Below, piece after piece: positions 45,452 through 54,927 of a DNA stretch of 64,000 bases. The DNA comes from Leptospira bourretii (GTDB taxonomy: Bacteria; Spirochaetota; Leptospiria; Leptospirales; Leptospiraceae). The position numbers and the translations under genes are program-made. Location: positions 248,001 through 312,000 of the forward strand of contig NZ_RQFW01000018.1 of NCBI RefSeq assembly GCF_004770145.1, in the 5' to 3' direction. Every line of letters starts with the position of its first letter. Positions within the stretch are counted from its first letter, which is position 1. The notes under the pieces are model-generated. The model was given only the letters and a program-made list of their open reading frames with translations. It was not told the DNA's origin and ran no database searches.

Positions 45452-45844
45452 ATGATTATATTTCAATGCCCCACTGCAGTCACAGAATACCTCGAAGATA
45501 AAAAGATCGTTGTTCTTACACAAACTGGGAAAAACACTGGGGCCAATTTAAAAGAAAGTTTAGACAAAGGTGTTGAGGCTCTCATCCAAAATAAAGCTGT
45601 CAAATGGCTATCAGACAATCGCAACATGGGAACACATACGGCAGAAGACGTAGAATGGTTAAACAACGATTGGACTCCGCGTGCTATCAAAGCTGGTTGG
45701 AAAAAATGGGCGCTTGTACAACCGCAGTCAGCTTTATCTGCAATGTCAGAAAAAAACCTAGTCGATTTTTTTGCTTCTAATGGAATTGAAGTTAAGATCT
45801 TTGAAACTCCAGAAGAAGGATTCAAATGGTTGGAGTCAGTTTAG
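45452..45844 (+). CDS. STAS/SpoIIAA-like protein
   Basis: A 130-residue protein that fits the SpoIIAA-like/STAS fold of small soluble proteins: KWLSDNRNMGTHTAEDVEWLNNDWTPRAIKAGWKKWALVQPQS in the middle and IFETPEEGFKWLESV at the end. In related systems such proteins bind kinases or phosphatases. It lies 9 bp before the chemotaxis-receptor gene and may be part of the same signalling unit; that is inference. Confidence 0.65.
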   Translation: MIIFQCPTAVTEYLEDKKIVVLTQTGKNTGANLKESLDKGVEALIQNKAVKWLSDNRNMGTHTAEDVEWLNNDWTPRAIKAGWKKWALVQPQSALSAMSEKNLVDFFASNGIEVKIFETPEEGFKWLESV

Positions 45845-45853
45845 ATTCCAAGA

Positions 45854-47119
45854 ATGAAATTTAATAAAACCACTCAATACACTGTTTTATCAATTGTTTT
45901 GGTAACCATCCAGCTTTTGTCCGTTTTGTATGCCCTATTTGGCCAGAAGGATTTTAGCTGGACTTTGGTGATCCTGCAATCGGTTGGATTTGTTTTTTCA
46001 GTCATTATGTTATCTTTTGTACTGAGGCAATTAAACCAGTATAAACAACAATTTTCCGCTATCAAACGCATTTTGATCAATGCGATTAAGGGCAGTTTAT
46101 ACATTGATCCTACTGTTAAGTCAAAATTAAAAAAGACAAACGAAGTTGATTCAATTTTACTTTCTTTATTTGAATTATTACATATTTTCCAGGATATCAT
46201 CACCCTCCTAAAAGATGCAACCGGAGGACTCTCTGCATCGGTAGACAATGCGAAGTTAGCAGATGATTCATTTCATTCTAGTTTGATTCGGCAAAAAGAT
46301 TATTCGCAAAACTTAGATTTAACAGTCCGTAAAATGACAGACAATATGACAAACATTGAAAATGCTTCCACAAACAACTATGCAACTCTAATCAGAGTTT
46401 CAGAAAGTATCCGTGTACTTTCTGAACATATCAATGAGTCAGAAAAAAACAGTAACCTGTCAAAAAATTTAACCTTTGGCATTTCGGAAAAAATCAAACA
46501 AGGAAACAAAGCAATGGAAGAAATGGCGAAGGTCATTGAGAACATTGCCGTCAGTTCTGGAAAAATTGAGGGGATGGTCATCGTCATCAAGGAAATTTCC
46601 GAACGAGTGAATCTTTTGGCATTAAATGCATCGATTGAAGCTGCAAGAGCTGGTGAATACGGCAGTGGTTTCGCAGTTGTCGCTCAGGAAGTTTCAAAAC
46701 TAGCAACACAAACTTCCAATAGTATCAAAGAAATTGACAATAACGTCAAACGAAACAAAGAAGAAGTGACACTCAATCGTCAAAAAATTAACGAAACAAA
46801 TCAGCTATACAAAGAGATCATTGGTGAGGTTAAACAGATTTTTGAAAAGATTGATTTCATCTCCGAATCAGCAAACAATCAAATGCAGATCAAAGAAAAA
46901 TTGATTTTTGAATCCGAACAACTTTCAAGGATGTTAGCAGAGATAAAAGAAAACATTGCTGACCAAAACAACTCACAGAAACTCATTTCCGATGTTGCCC
47001 AAGCAATGGATTCAAGTGTGAAAGCTACATTTTCCGAAGGCGAGAATCTATCCAAACTTTTAGAAAAAATCAGATCTACAACCAATGATATTGGTGGTGT
47101 GATTCTTTTATTTAAGTAA
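45854..47119 (+). CDS. Methyl-accepting chemotaxis protein without a periplasmic sensor
   Basis: A 421-residue receptor with two close membrane helices (about 8-28 and 35-58) and almost no periplasmic loop, so it must sense in the membrane or the cytoplasm. The rest is a long coiled coil with the conserved signalling tip near residue 255: [19 protein letters not shown] and [13 protein letters not shown]. It would control CheA and flagellar motor bias. The gene sits between a STAS-like gene and a hybrid kinase. Confidence 0.93.
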   Translation: MKFNKTTQYTVLSIVLVTIQLLSVLYALFGQKDFSWTLVILQSVGFVFSVIMLSFVLRQLNQYKQQFSAIKRILINAIKGSLYIDPTVKSKLKKTNEVDSILLSLFELLHIFQDIITLLKDATGGLSASVDNAKLADDSFHSSLIRQKDYSQNLDLTVRKMTDNMTNIENASTNNYATLIRVSESIRVLSEHINESEKNSNLSKNLTFGISEKIKQGNKAMEEMAKVIENIAVSSGKIEGMVIVIKEISERVNLLALNASIEAARAGEYGSGFAVVAQEVSKLATQTSNSIKEIDNNVKRNKEEVTLNRQKINETNQLYKEIIGEVKQIFEKIDFISESANNQMQIKEKLIFESEQLSRMLAEIKENIADQNNSQKLISDVAQAMDSSVKATFSEGENLSKLLEKIRSTTNDIGGVILLFK

Positions 47120-47244
47120 AAGCAGTTCATCACCGAACTTCGTTCTCAAAACTTCATTTGGATTTATTGCATTACTTTCTAAAATATTCTATATTTTAAA
47201 AAATAATTTATCCTCTTTCGAAAACTTCTGGTACCGAAAGCTCT

Positions 47245-47279
47245 ATTGTAATAAAAATTATCATAAATTTTATTACAAT
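47245..47279 (+). terminator. A+T-rich hairpin after the chemotaxis receptor gene
   Basis: A perfect 12-bp stem, ATTGTAATAAAA with its complement at 47268-47279, has an 11-base loop. It lies about 125 bp after the receptor stop and about 100 bp before the hybrid kinase. Terminator or operator are both possible; it has no G+C base in the stem besides one pair. Confidence 0.4.
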
Positions 47280-47376
47280 TACCACTTCACTGAAGTTATA
47301 TTTTCTGATTGCTTATATTCTAATTTTGTGTTGCTCTTCTCTTTTGCATTTTTTGTCGCCATAACAGGAAAGAGAG

Positions 47377-49887
47377 ATGGATTCAGAAGAACAAAAGCCC
47401 AATACTCCTTCTCACAATATCGCAAACCATGGATTTGATTTTCACTGCATTTTCCAATCTCTACCTGATCTTTATATGCTCCTCGACTTAGATTTTCATA
47501 TCATCGATATCAGTGATGCCTATGCGAAAGCAACTCTCATCAAACGAGAAAATGTAATCGGACATAATATTTTTGAAGTTTTCCCGGATAATCCAAATGA
47601 TGAATTTGCAGATGGGGTTAAACAACTCAAGTTTTCCTTGATGCAGGTACTAAACTATAAAGTCGCAAGTACTATGACATTACAAAAGTATGATATTCGA
47701 AAACCTGATGAACATGGTTTTGAAGTCAGGTATTGGAGTCCGAGAAATTTGCCTGTTTTAGATAAAGAAGGAAATTTAATTTGTATTGTTCATAGAGTAG
47801 AAGATGTGACCGAATTTGTTCATCTAAAAGAACAAAAACTAGAAAAGTCAGATATTACAGAAGAAATGCAAGAAAAGATTGTTAAAATGGAAGCGGAGGT
47901 TTATACACGGGCCAAAGAAGTTATCGAAAAAAATGAAGCTCTCTTGAATAGCGAACAAAACTTATCAATCACCTTAAGTTCGATAGGTGATGCAGTGATT
48001 ACAACAGATGAACATGGGATTGTAAATCGTTTGAATCCAGTTGCAGAAGAACTAACAGGTTGGAAGGAAAAAGAAGCTATAGGTCATCCTGTGTCTGAAA
48101 TTCTAAAATTGATCCATGCACAATCTAATTTAGAAAAAGTAATCCCTGTCTTAGAAGTTCTAACAACAGGAAAACCGAAAAGAGACAACCAGGATTCCGT
48201 CTTAATACATCGTGACGGGCGAAAAATTAATATTTCGAACAACTGTACACCAATACGTAACAGAACCGGCAAAGTAATTGGATCCATTTTAGTTTTTCGC
48301 GATATTTCAGAGGAGTTTGCTGCAAAAGCAGTTTTAGAAAAAGCAAAAGAAAATGCTGAGTTAGCAAACAAAGCAAAAGACTCTTTCCTTGCTACCATGA
48401 GTCATGAAATCAGAACCCCTCTCAGTGCACTCATTGGAATGTTAGAACTCCTTTCTGAAACCTCTTTGAATCAGGACCAAAAACATATGGTAAAAAATAC
48501 ACTCGACTCAGGGAGCAGTTTGCTTCGCATTTTGAGTGATATCCTAGATTGGTCAAAAATTGAAGATGGAAAATTAGAATTATCGCTCCAACCAACATCG
48601 ATTAAGCGACTTCTTTCAGAAGTTATAAGAACTTATTCTCATATTGCCAGCTCAAAAGGATTAAAATTGTCTTTTACAATTGATGAGAATATCTCCAATG
48701 CTCACTTAGTAGATCCTTTACGATTGTCACAAATCCTAAATAATTTTGTAAGCAATGGAATAAAATTCACTCCCAAAGGAAACATCTTAGTTTCAGCAGT
48801 ATTATTGAAAAACCTATCCCATGCACAACAAATCAGGTTCTCTGTCACAGATACAGGAATTGGTCTCAGCAAAAAAGACCAATCTAGATTATTCCAAACA
48901 TACACACAAGCAACAGCAGATACAGCTAGATTATATGGAGGCACAGGACTCGGTCTTGCGATTTGCCGAAGATTAGCAGATTTATTAGATGGAGAAATCA
49001 CAATTGAAAGTACGCCAAATGTCGGATCTACATTTAGCTTCATCTTATCTCTTCCTTCGCTCAAAATAGATTTGGATGACCTAGAATCGTTTAATGCAGA
49101 AGAAAATAGTTCATTGCCAATTTTAGGAAGTGAATCCCATATTCCAAGAATTCTTGCAGTCGATGATCACTCTGTAAATTTAGAACTTCTGATTCGCCAG
49201 TTAGAATCATTCGGACTCCAAGCTGATGGAGCAGAAGACGGAGAAAAAGCGATCAAACTATGGTTAAAAAATAAATATGATTTGATTATTACCGATTGTC
49301 ACATGCCGGTAAAAGACGGTTATACCTTAACGAAAGAAATCAGAAATTTTGAAAGTTCGAACTATCAAAAGAAAATTCCGATCATCGCTTACACTGCCAA
49401 TGTACTAAGTGAAGAAAACGAACATTGTCTTTCTGTTGGTATGGATGATGTGTTGATCAAACCAGCTCGATTAAACAACCTAAAACAAACTCTTCTAAAA
49501 TGGATACCGTCAATTACAAACCCGATCAAAATGAACTCATCGGATACACTCATTGGCGCTGAGACTCCTATCGACCTCACCGAACTCTCTAACATTGTTT
49601 CAGACAAACATGCACAAATTGCTGTTCTTAAAAAATTCAAAAATCATCACCGAAAGGATTTTAAAAAATTGATTGATCAATTACAAAATACAAACTTTGA
49701 AGAAGCAATTCAGTTGGCCCACCGCCTAAAAGGTTCAAGTCAAGTTGCAGGTGCGAAGGATCTGGTAAAAAGTTATTTAAGAATTGAGTCTTTAATTAAA
49801 GAAAACGAAATAGATAAAGCATTAAAAGAGATAGAAATAATGAAAGAAGATGTTTTAAGCATCGAATCTTTCATCGACATGCTATGA
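47377..49887 (+). CDS. Hybrid histidine kinase with PAS, REC and Hpt domains
   Basis: An 836-residue soluble kinase. Order: a PAS domain at about 20-150, a second PAS at about 185-310, HisKA with SHEIRTPL near residue 342, HATPase with NFVSNGIKFTP, DTGIGLSKKD and GGTGLGLAIC, a REC domain with the phospho-acceptor Asp in TDCHMP near 640, and an Hpt domain with AHRLKGSSQ near 780. It can run a whole relay within one chain and could pass phosphate to the REC-EAL protein encoded 28 bp downstream. No membrane segment. Confidence 0.93.
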   Translation: MDSEEQKPNTPSHNIANHGFDFHCIFQSLPDLYMLLDLDFHIIDISDAYAKATLIKRENVIGHNIFEVFPDNPNDEFADGVKQLKFSLMQVLNYKVASTMTLQKYDIRKPDEHGFEVRYWSPRNLPVLDKEGNLICIVHRVEDVTEFVHLKEQKLEKSDITEEMQEKIVKMEAEVYTRAKEVIEKNEALLNSEQNLSITLSSIGDAVITTDEHGIVNRLNPVAEELTGWKEKEAIGHPVSEILKLIHAQSNLEKVIPVLEVLTTGKPKRDNQDSVLIHRDGRKINISNNCTPIRNRTGKVIGSILVFRDISEEFAAKAVLEKAKENAELANKAKDSFLATMSHEIRTPLSALIGMLELLSETSLNQDQKHMVKNTLDSGSSLLRILSDILDWSKIEDGKLELSLQPTSIKRLLSEVIRTYSHIASSKGLKLSFTIDENISNAHLVDPLRLSQILNNFVSNGIKFTPKGNILVSAVLLKNLSHAQQIRFSVTDTGIGLSKKDQSRLFQTYTQATADTARLYGGTGLGLAICRRLADLLDGEITIESTPNVGSTFSFILSLPSLKIDLDDLESFNAEENSSLPILGSESHIPRILAVDDHSVNLELLIRQLESFGLQADGAEDGEKAIKLWLKNKYDLIITDCHMPVKDGYTLTKEIRNFESSNYQKKIPIIAYTANVLSEENEHCLSVGMDDVLIKPARLNNLKQTLLKWIPSITNPIKMNSSDTLIGAETPIDLTELSNIVSDKHAQIAVLKKFKNHHRKDFKKLIDQLQNTNFEEAIQLAHRLKGSSQVAGAKDLVKSYLRIESLIKENEIDKALKEIEIMKEDVLSIESFIDML

Positions 49888-49915
49888 ATTCATATAACTT
49901 TACCAAGGTGATATT

Positions 49916-51118
49916 ATGGCTACAAATGATTTAAATTTCTTAGTAATTGAAGATGATGATTTCCAAAGGGAAGTTATAGTCGACATCTTAGCACGTTTGG
50001 GAGCAATGCACGTTACAGAAGCACGAACAGGGAACGAAGCACTTAAAATTTTAAACGAAACAGTCCCTAGTCCAATCGATATCATCCTTTGTGATTTAAA
50101 TATGCCGGAAATGGATGGAATGGAATTTCTTCGCCACATTGGAACCTCTCATTCTTCCGTTGCAACAATCATCATGAGTGCACTCGACGGAGCTTTGATT
50201 GAATCAGTTCGAAAAATGGCAAGTGCGTATGGTATAAATTTACTAGGAGCGATTGAAAAACCGATCACTCCGGCTCATTTGGAACCCCTATTTTCTTTAT
50301 ACAATGCTCGCGACTTCAAACAAGGTAAGACACCAAATCAAGGATCACGTTTTACGTTAGGGGAAATTTTAGAAGGTTTGACAAATGGAGATTTTGAACC
50401 TTTTTTCCAACCAAAGATACAACTAGCAACAGGTAAGCTAATTGGTGCGGAAGCACTAGCAAGATGGGTACATCCCCTACATGGTGTCATTGCACCTTAT
50501 GCTTTCATTGATTTATTAGAAAAAACGGGTAATATAGATATACTTACATTCGTTATGTTAGAAAAATCAGCCAAAGCTTGTCAGTTCCTTCATTCTCAAG
50601 GATTTAAGATTTCTATTTCCATCAATTTATCACTCACCTCTTTGACTGATACGAAACTTGCCGATAAAATCACTCGTATTGTCTTAGAAGCAGGAATAGA
50701 TCCTAAATATATAATTCTTGAAATCACAGAAACAGCGGCAATGACAGAGATGGCTCCGGCCCTTGAAAATTTAGCACGCCTTCGAATGAAAGGATTTGGA
50801 TTGTCTATCGATGATTATGGCACAGGTTATTCCAGTATGCAACAAATCGCAAGAATTGCATTTACGGAACTAAAGATTGACCAGTCGTTTGTCCGTGAAA
50901 TGACAACAAGTAATGTCTCCAAAGTGCTCATCAACTCAAGTATTGACATGGCAACAAAATTACAAATGAAATCAACAGCAGAAGGTATTGAAACGAAAAC
51001 AGATTGGGAACAACTGCAAAGTATGAATTGTGATTTAGGACAAGGTTATTACATTGCGAAACCAATGAATTTCAATGATTTTCTAAATTTCTGTAATCAA
51101 AGTATTGGAGTGAGATAA
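49916..51118 (+). CDS. REC-EAL protein, cyclic-di-GMP phosphodiesterase
   Basis: A 400-residue response regulator. REC at about 1-125 with the acceptor Asp in LCDLNMPEMDG; EAL domain at about 150-395. The catalytic motifs look intact: GAEALARW near 175, IDDYGTGYSS, and QGYYIAKPM near the end. It probably degrades cyclic-di-GMP when phosphorylated by the adjacent hybrid kinase. AAGGTGATATT precedes the start. Confidence 0.92.
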   Translation: MATNDLNFLVIEDDDFQREVIVDILARLGAMHVTEARTGNEALKILNETVPSPIDIILCDLNMPEMDGMEFLRHIGTSHSSVATIIMSALDGALIESVRKMASAYGINLLGAIEKPITPAHLEPLFSLYNARDFKQGKTPNQGSRFTLGEILEGLTNGDFEPFFQPKIQLATGKLIGAEALARWVHPLHGVIAPYAFIDLLEKTGNIDILTFVMLEKSAKACQFLHSQGFKISISINLSLTSLTDTKLADKITRIVLEAGIDPKYIILEITETAAMTEMAPALENLARLRMKGFGLSIDDYGTGYSSMQQIARIAFTELKIDQSFVREMTTSNVSKVLINSSIDMATKLQMKSTAEGIETKTDWEQLQSMNCDLGQGYYIAKPMNFNDFLNFCNQSIGVR

Positions 51119-51187
51119 GATTTTGTTATTTTGTATCATCTATTCATTCGTTTGAAGATGAATCTATTTACAACGTTTTGACATAAA

Positions 51188-51217
51188 AAAAGATAAGTTT
51201 ATATACAGTTATCTTTT
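51188..51217. promoter_or_regulatory. Inverted repeat before arsM
   Basis: AAAAGATAA (51188-51196) and TTATCTTTT (51209-51217) form a perfect 9-bp pair with a 12-base spacer. It lies 16 bp before the arsM start, overlapping the ribosome-binding region. A candidate ArsR-type operator. Confidence 0.45.
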
Positions 51218-51233
51218 GGATTGGAGTCAAATC

Positions 51234-52295
51234 ATGCCTACAAACATTGAATTAGAAACGTTGGAAGCCGTAAAAAACTATTATGGAAAAATTCTCCAAA
51301 CAAATAAAGATTTAAAAACTTCGGCTTGCTGTAGTATTGAATCCATTCCATCCAACTACTTGCCTCTCATTGGAAAAATACATCCGATAGTGAAAGAAAA
51401 ATTCTATGGATGTGGATCTCCTTTTCCACAAGCACTAACAGGTAGAAAGATATTGGATTTAGGATGCGGAACAGGCAGGGATGTTTATTTATTATCACAA
51501 CTAGTAGGTGAGACCGGTTCTGTCGTTGGAATTGATATGACAAAAGAACAACTGGATGTTGCCAGTTCCTACTTGGAATACCATAGAGAACAATTTGGTT
51601 ACAATAAATCAAATGTCTCTTTTGTTTCAGGTTATATCGAAAACCTAAAAGCATGTGGTATCGAAGACAACTCGATCGATTTAATCGTTTCAAACTGCGT
51701 AACCAATTTATCGCCTAACAAAAAAATGGTTTTTTCTGAAATATTCCGAGTTTTAAAGCCGGGAGGGGAATTGTATTTTTCCGATGTATTTTCTGACCAG
51801 AGGATCCCGGAGAATCTAAAACAAGATCCAATATTACTTGGTGAATGTTTGGCGGGAGCACTTTATACCGAAGATTTTAGAAGACTACTTTCCACACTGG
51901 GAATTCATGATTTCCGTATCGTCTCACAATCCAAAATTAATTTAATCAATCCTGATATTGAGAAAAAAATAGGGAATATCAACTTCTATTCAATCACATT
52001 TAGGGCATTCAAAATTCCTCTGGAAGATCGTTGTGAAGATTATGGACAAGTGGCATATTACCAAGGTACGATCGATGGAAATCCACATAATTTTTTGTTA
52101 GATGATCATCATAATTTTATTACGGGAAAACCAATGTTAGTTTGTGGAAATACGGCTGATATGATTTCGACAACCCATTATAAGGATCACTTTCGTATCA
52201 TTGGAGATAAATCAAAACATTATGGTCTATTTGATTGTGGCCCTAGTGCAGTCATTACTTCTCAAGGCGAAAGTGGGATAGGAGCCTGTTGTTAA
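51234..52295 (+). CDS. arsM: Arsenite methyltransferase
   Basis: A 353-residue ArsM. The S-adenosylmethionine site LDLGCGTGRDV is near residue 74. Cys that could bind As(III) are in ACCS near 31, GCGS near 59, SNCVTNL near 153 and GECLAGA near 203, matching the family. The C-terminus ends in GACC as in several relatives. It methylates arsenite to mono- and dimethyl arsenicals. I chose ATG 51234 (TTGGAG upstream) over an earlier TTG. No other ars gene is adjacent. Confidence 0.9.
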   Translation: MPTNIELETLEAVKNYYGKILQTNKDLKTSACCSIESIPSNYLPLIGKIHPIVKEKFYGCGSPFPQALTGRKILDLGCGTGRDVYLLSQLVGETGSVVGIDMTKEQLDVASSYLEYHREQFGYNKSNVSFVSGYIENLKACGIEDNSIDLIVSNCVTNLSPNKKMVFSEIFRVLKPGGELYFSDVFSDQRIPENLKQDPILLGECLAGALYTEDFRRLLSTLGIHDFRIVSQSKINLINPDIEKKIGNINFYSITFRAFKIPLEDRCEDYGQVAYYQGTIDGNPHNFLLDDHHNFITGKPMLVCGNTADMISTTHYKDHFRIIGDKSKHYGLFDCGPSAVITSQGESGIGACC

Positions 52296-52364
52296 CTGAT
52301 AGGGAGAGATTACTTCTTGTATGATAAACTGCATAGGGTGCAAACCCTATGCAAAAAAGTGAAT

Positions 52365-52703
52365 TTACTTTTTCTTTCCAGCTGCTTTTTCAATAACAGG
52401 AGTTCCTTCCACGTAAACACAGTTTAGAACTATCCAAACACCGTGTTTTCCTTTGATGGTTACGTCTTTTAATCCCGTAGCACCAGGAGCTTTGCTCAAA
52501 GCATCACGAGTAGCAGCTGCGATACTTTGGTCATACCAAGTATTTAAAATAGTGAAACCACACTCGCTTCCTTCAACGGTTCCAGTACCAACAACTTCTA
52601 AATTAGTAGGAGCTTCTAAAGAAACTTCTTTAAAATTGCCAACTTTATAGGAGCAACTTACAGCAAATGCAATTGCGAAAAATGCCAACCATTTCATATT
52701 CAT
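52365..52703 (-). CDS. Small lipoprotein (TRL-like)
   Basis: A 112-residue protein with a signal peptide and lipobox ending at Cys17 (AFAVS-C). The rest contains TGTVEGSECGFTILN and QSIAAATRDALSKAPGATGLKDVTIKGK, the pattern I associate with the small lipoprotein group that includes TRL-like proteins. Function unknown. It lies 16 bp after a second small lipoprotein gene of the same kind. Confidence 0.7.
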   Translation of the reverse strand: MNMKWLAFFAIAFAVSCSYKVGNFKEVSLEAPTNLEVVGTGTVEGSECGFTILNTWYDQSIAAATRDALSKAPGATGLKDVTIKGKHGVWIVLNCVYVEGTPVIEKAAGKKK

Positions 52704-52719
52704 ATCTTTTCCTAACCTA

Positions 52720-52989
52720 TTATTTCAGCTTTCTCATTTGAGCACAAGAGGAACCAAACTTTGTATCCCATTTTAAACCAACATTTTGGTTTTTGACATT
52801 CCCTCTCGCTTTTGCATCCGCCAATACATCATCATAAATCCCTACGATGATCGTAGCACATTTTTCACCTAAAACAGTTTCCGATAATTCTGCTGAATCA
52901 TTTTCTGCCGGAACTAAGTATCCTACTTTTCCCGCAGTGACACAATTTGACAGAAAAACGATAATTCCAAAAAGGAATATTTTTTTCAT
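52720..52989 (-). CDS. Small lipoprotein (TRL domain-like)
   Basis: An 89-residue exported protein with lipobox ending at Cys16 (FLSN-C). The sequence GYLVPAENDSAELSETVLGEKCATIIVGIYDDVLADAKARGNV fits the TRL-like family of short lipoproteins whose role is unknown. First gene of the pair with the 112-residue lipoprotein. AAGGAGAAC lies before the ATG. Confidence 0.7.
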   Translation of the reverse strand: MKKIFLFGIIVFLSNCVTAGKVGYLVPAENDSAELSETVLGEKCATIIVGIYDDVLADAKARGNVKNQNVGLKWDTKFGSSCAQMRKLK

Positions 52990-53355
52990 TTTTGTTCTCC
53001 TTAATTCGGTTATATGGGGTAAAGATCAGGATTGTGTAAAGAAAATAAAAAAGCGATTTTGCTTTTAATGTTCGAAAACTTCGATCGCAAAACAATAGGA
53101 TGGGCGAGAAAAAGTAAATAAATGTTAAGCTGTTGGTATTCAATTCGAATACTCACAAATTGTTTTTTTTTCTTAACCTCACCAAAGATCGACTATTGAC
53201 TGTGAGACGATGTTTCATTTCCCTAAAAAGACAGGCGATGCTTATAAAAATTACATTTTGCTCATTTTATGTTTTTTATAATACATTTATAATATTAAGA
53301 AATCGCAATTTTCCTATTTACTTTTTTTTAAATACAATATAACCTCGCATATACT
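52990..53355. other. Divergent intergenic region
   Basis: A+T-rich, 366 bp between two lipoprotein genes. A short inverted repeat GTATTC-AATTC-GAATAC lies at 53136-53152. I see no credible gene or RNA. Confidence 0.6.
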
Positions 53356-54312
53356 ATGAAACCAGTATTTTTAATAACGATCTTCCTTTGCCTATCCACA
53401 TGCAAAAAGAAAGACTCTTCAAATACAGATGAGATTCTCCTCGGGTTATTCCTACTTCAACCCACAGATCTTATTTTAGAACTTGGTTATCCTGGATCAC
53501 AGAACCAAATTAAAAACTCGGACCTCGTAGGAAAAACATCTGGAATCACAGTAAAGGTGGGAGGTGTGACGGCTACCAATGTTTCGGCAGCATCTTCTGA
53601 TACAATTCAGTTCACTATGCCCACCATTCCAGGAGTATCTGAAAATGCAGCAGTGGATTTTATTGTTGAAAAAGATGGTGCTACCGTTTATACCACCAAG
53701 GTTCGCTACAGACCTCTACTTAGTTGGACTATCAACGAGCCACATGCAATCTATCGACCCATTGATGGAAGAGACAACAAAAGTTTTTTCCAAATCACTG
53801 CAACAACGGCAACTCATGTATTTAATACGTTCGGCCACAACCTATCTGATTTGGATATTTATTATTTCACAAGCTTAAACGGAACACCAATTCCATTCGC
53901 AAATAAAAGAAGGGATGGAGCTGAGTTTAATAGAGTGGCACTAAATGCTGGAACAGTCTATGTCATGGTTCAACATATTAGTGGCTTCGGTGGATCATAT
54001 AATTTACAAATTGCAAATAGTGGAGTGGCTGCAACTTCTTCAGCAAAATTAACTTATAGCGGGTGGACGTTTAATCTTTGTTATGATACAATGGGAACAG
54101 GCCCAATCACAGCGAACAACTGTGATACACAGATGTCAGTATATAACCCAACCAGAACTGGACGTTGTACTTATCCTGGAGACCAAGGTTTAACAACCAG
54201 AAACTATTATGCTGAGGGTGGATTTGCGAACCAAACAACAAACCAAACCGGATGTCTCAATCCCGGTGGCGGATCCTCAAACGAAGCAGAAGCTATTTTT
54301 ATTGCAGATTAG
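53356..54312 (+). CDS. IPT/TIG-like lipoprotein
   Basis: A 318-residue lipoprotein with lipobox ending at Cys16 (FLCLST-C). An immunoglobulin-like IPT/TIG domain at about 35-115 has QIKNSDLVGKTSGITVKVGGVTATNVSAASSDTIQFTMP. A second beta-rich part follows, with paired Cys near 240-300 (NLCYDT, NNCDTQ, GRCTYP, TGCLNP). Function unknown; probably at the cell surface. Confidence 0.75.
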   Translation: MKPVFLITIFLCLSTCKKKDSSNTDEILLGLFLLQPTDLILELGYPGSQNQIKNSDLVGKTSGITVKVGGVTATNVSAASSDTIQFTMPTIPGVSENAAVDFIVEKDGATVYTTKVRYRPLLSWTINEPHAIYRPIDGRDNKSFFQITATTATHVFNTFGHNLSDLDIYYFTSLNGTPIPFANKRRDGAEFNRVALNAGTVYVMVQHISGFGGSYNLQIANSGVAATSSAKLTYSGWTFNLCYDTMGTGPITANNCDTQMSVYNPTRTGRCTYPGDQGLTTRNYYAEGGFANQTTNQTGCLNPGGGSSNEAEAIFIAD

Positions 54313-54371
54313 ATCTGATGGCCTTCTGGGAACCAAAGAAAATAGGTTCCCAGTTTTGATTCTATTTTGAC

Positions 54372-54923
54372 TTACTTAGGTATTTTTCGCAAATTTCTTT
54401 GTTCTTCGGAGATTTGCTCTTTTTTGACTCCGTCCTTAAATTTTCCATCGGGGGAAATTTTTCCTTTTGAAGACTCCATTGTTTTTTCTGCAAAGTCAAG
54501 AAACTCTCGTTCTTTTACCAGGGTTCTCACTTTAGCTGAAGTCGCATTTGGATCGACTCCGTAGTATTTATTAACATAAGACTTGATTACTGACTGTCTT
54601 ACCAATCGATGTTGAGTCGAACTAGACAATTGGTTCTCTAAACTCACCTTTGCTTCTGATGACTCAAATTCGGCAAGAGCATTCACTGCATTTACTTTCA
54701 CATAAACTCGAACAGGACTATTTTCAATGATCTCTTTTAAATAAGGAACCGGGTTTGGGTCAACGGCAGTAGCCAATTTTTTTAAATCCACATCACCAGG
54801 GTGTCGACTCAAAGACAAACTAACAATAAGTTGATCCAGTTTTTCTTGGTCTAAAGGCTCAGAAAATACTGGTAAAACAAAAATAGAAACTGAAACAAAA
54901 ACTAATAAAAATACTCGATTCAT
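54372..54923 (-). CDS. Exported HEAT-repeat-like protein
   Basis: A 183-residue protein with a signal peptide (VFLLVFVSVSIFVLPVFS) and helical repeats of the HEAT kind (VDLKKLATAVDPNPVPYLKEIIENSPVRVYVKVNAVNALAEF). The C-terminal 50 residues are Lys/Glu-rich. ATG 54923 is the likely start. It lies just after the metzincin lipoprotein gene on the same strand, overlapping in frame by only a few bases, so they are probably one operon. Confidence 0.7.
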   Translation of the reverse strand: MNRVFLLVFVSVSIFVLPVFSEPLDQEKLDQLIVSLSLSRHPGDVDLKKLATAVDPNPVPYLKEIIENSPVRVYVKVNAVNALAEFESSEAKVSLENQLSSSTQHRLVRQSVIKSYVNKYYGVDPNATSAKVRTLVKEREFLDFAEKTMESSKGKISPDGKFKDGVKKEQISEEQRNLRKIPK

Positions 54924-54927
54924 AAAT

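Noticed and set aside
53136..53152. Short inverted repeat GTATTC-AATTC-GAATAC as an operator
   Set aside because: Six-base arms in A+T-rich DNA are expected by chance, and no second copy was seen.
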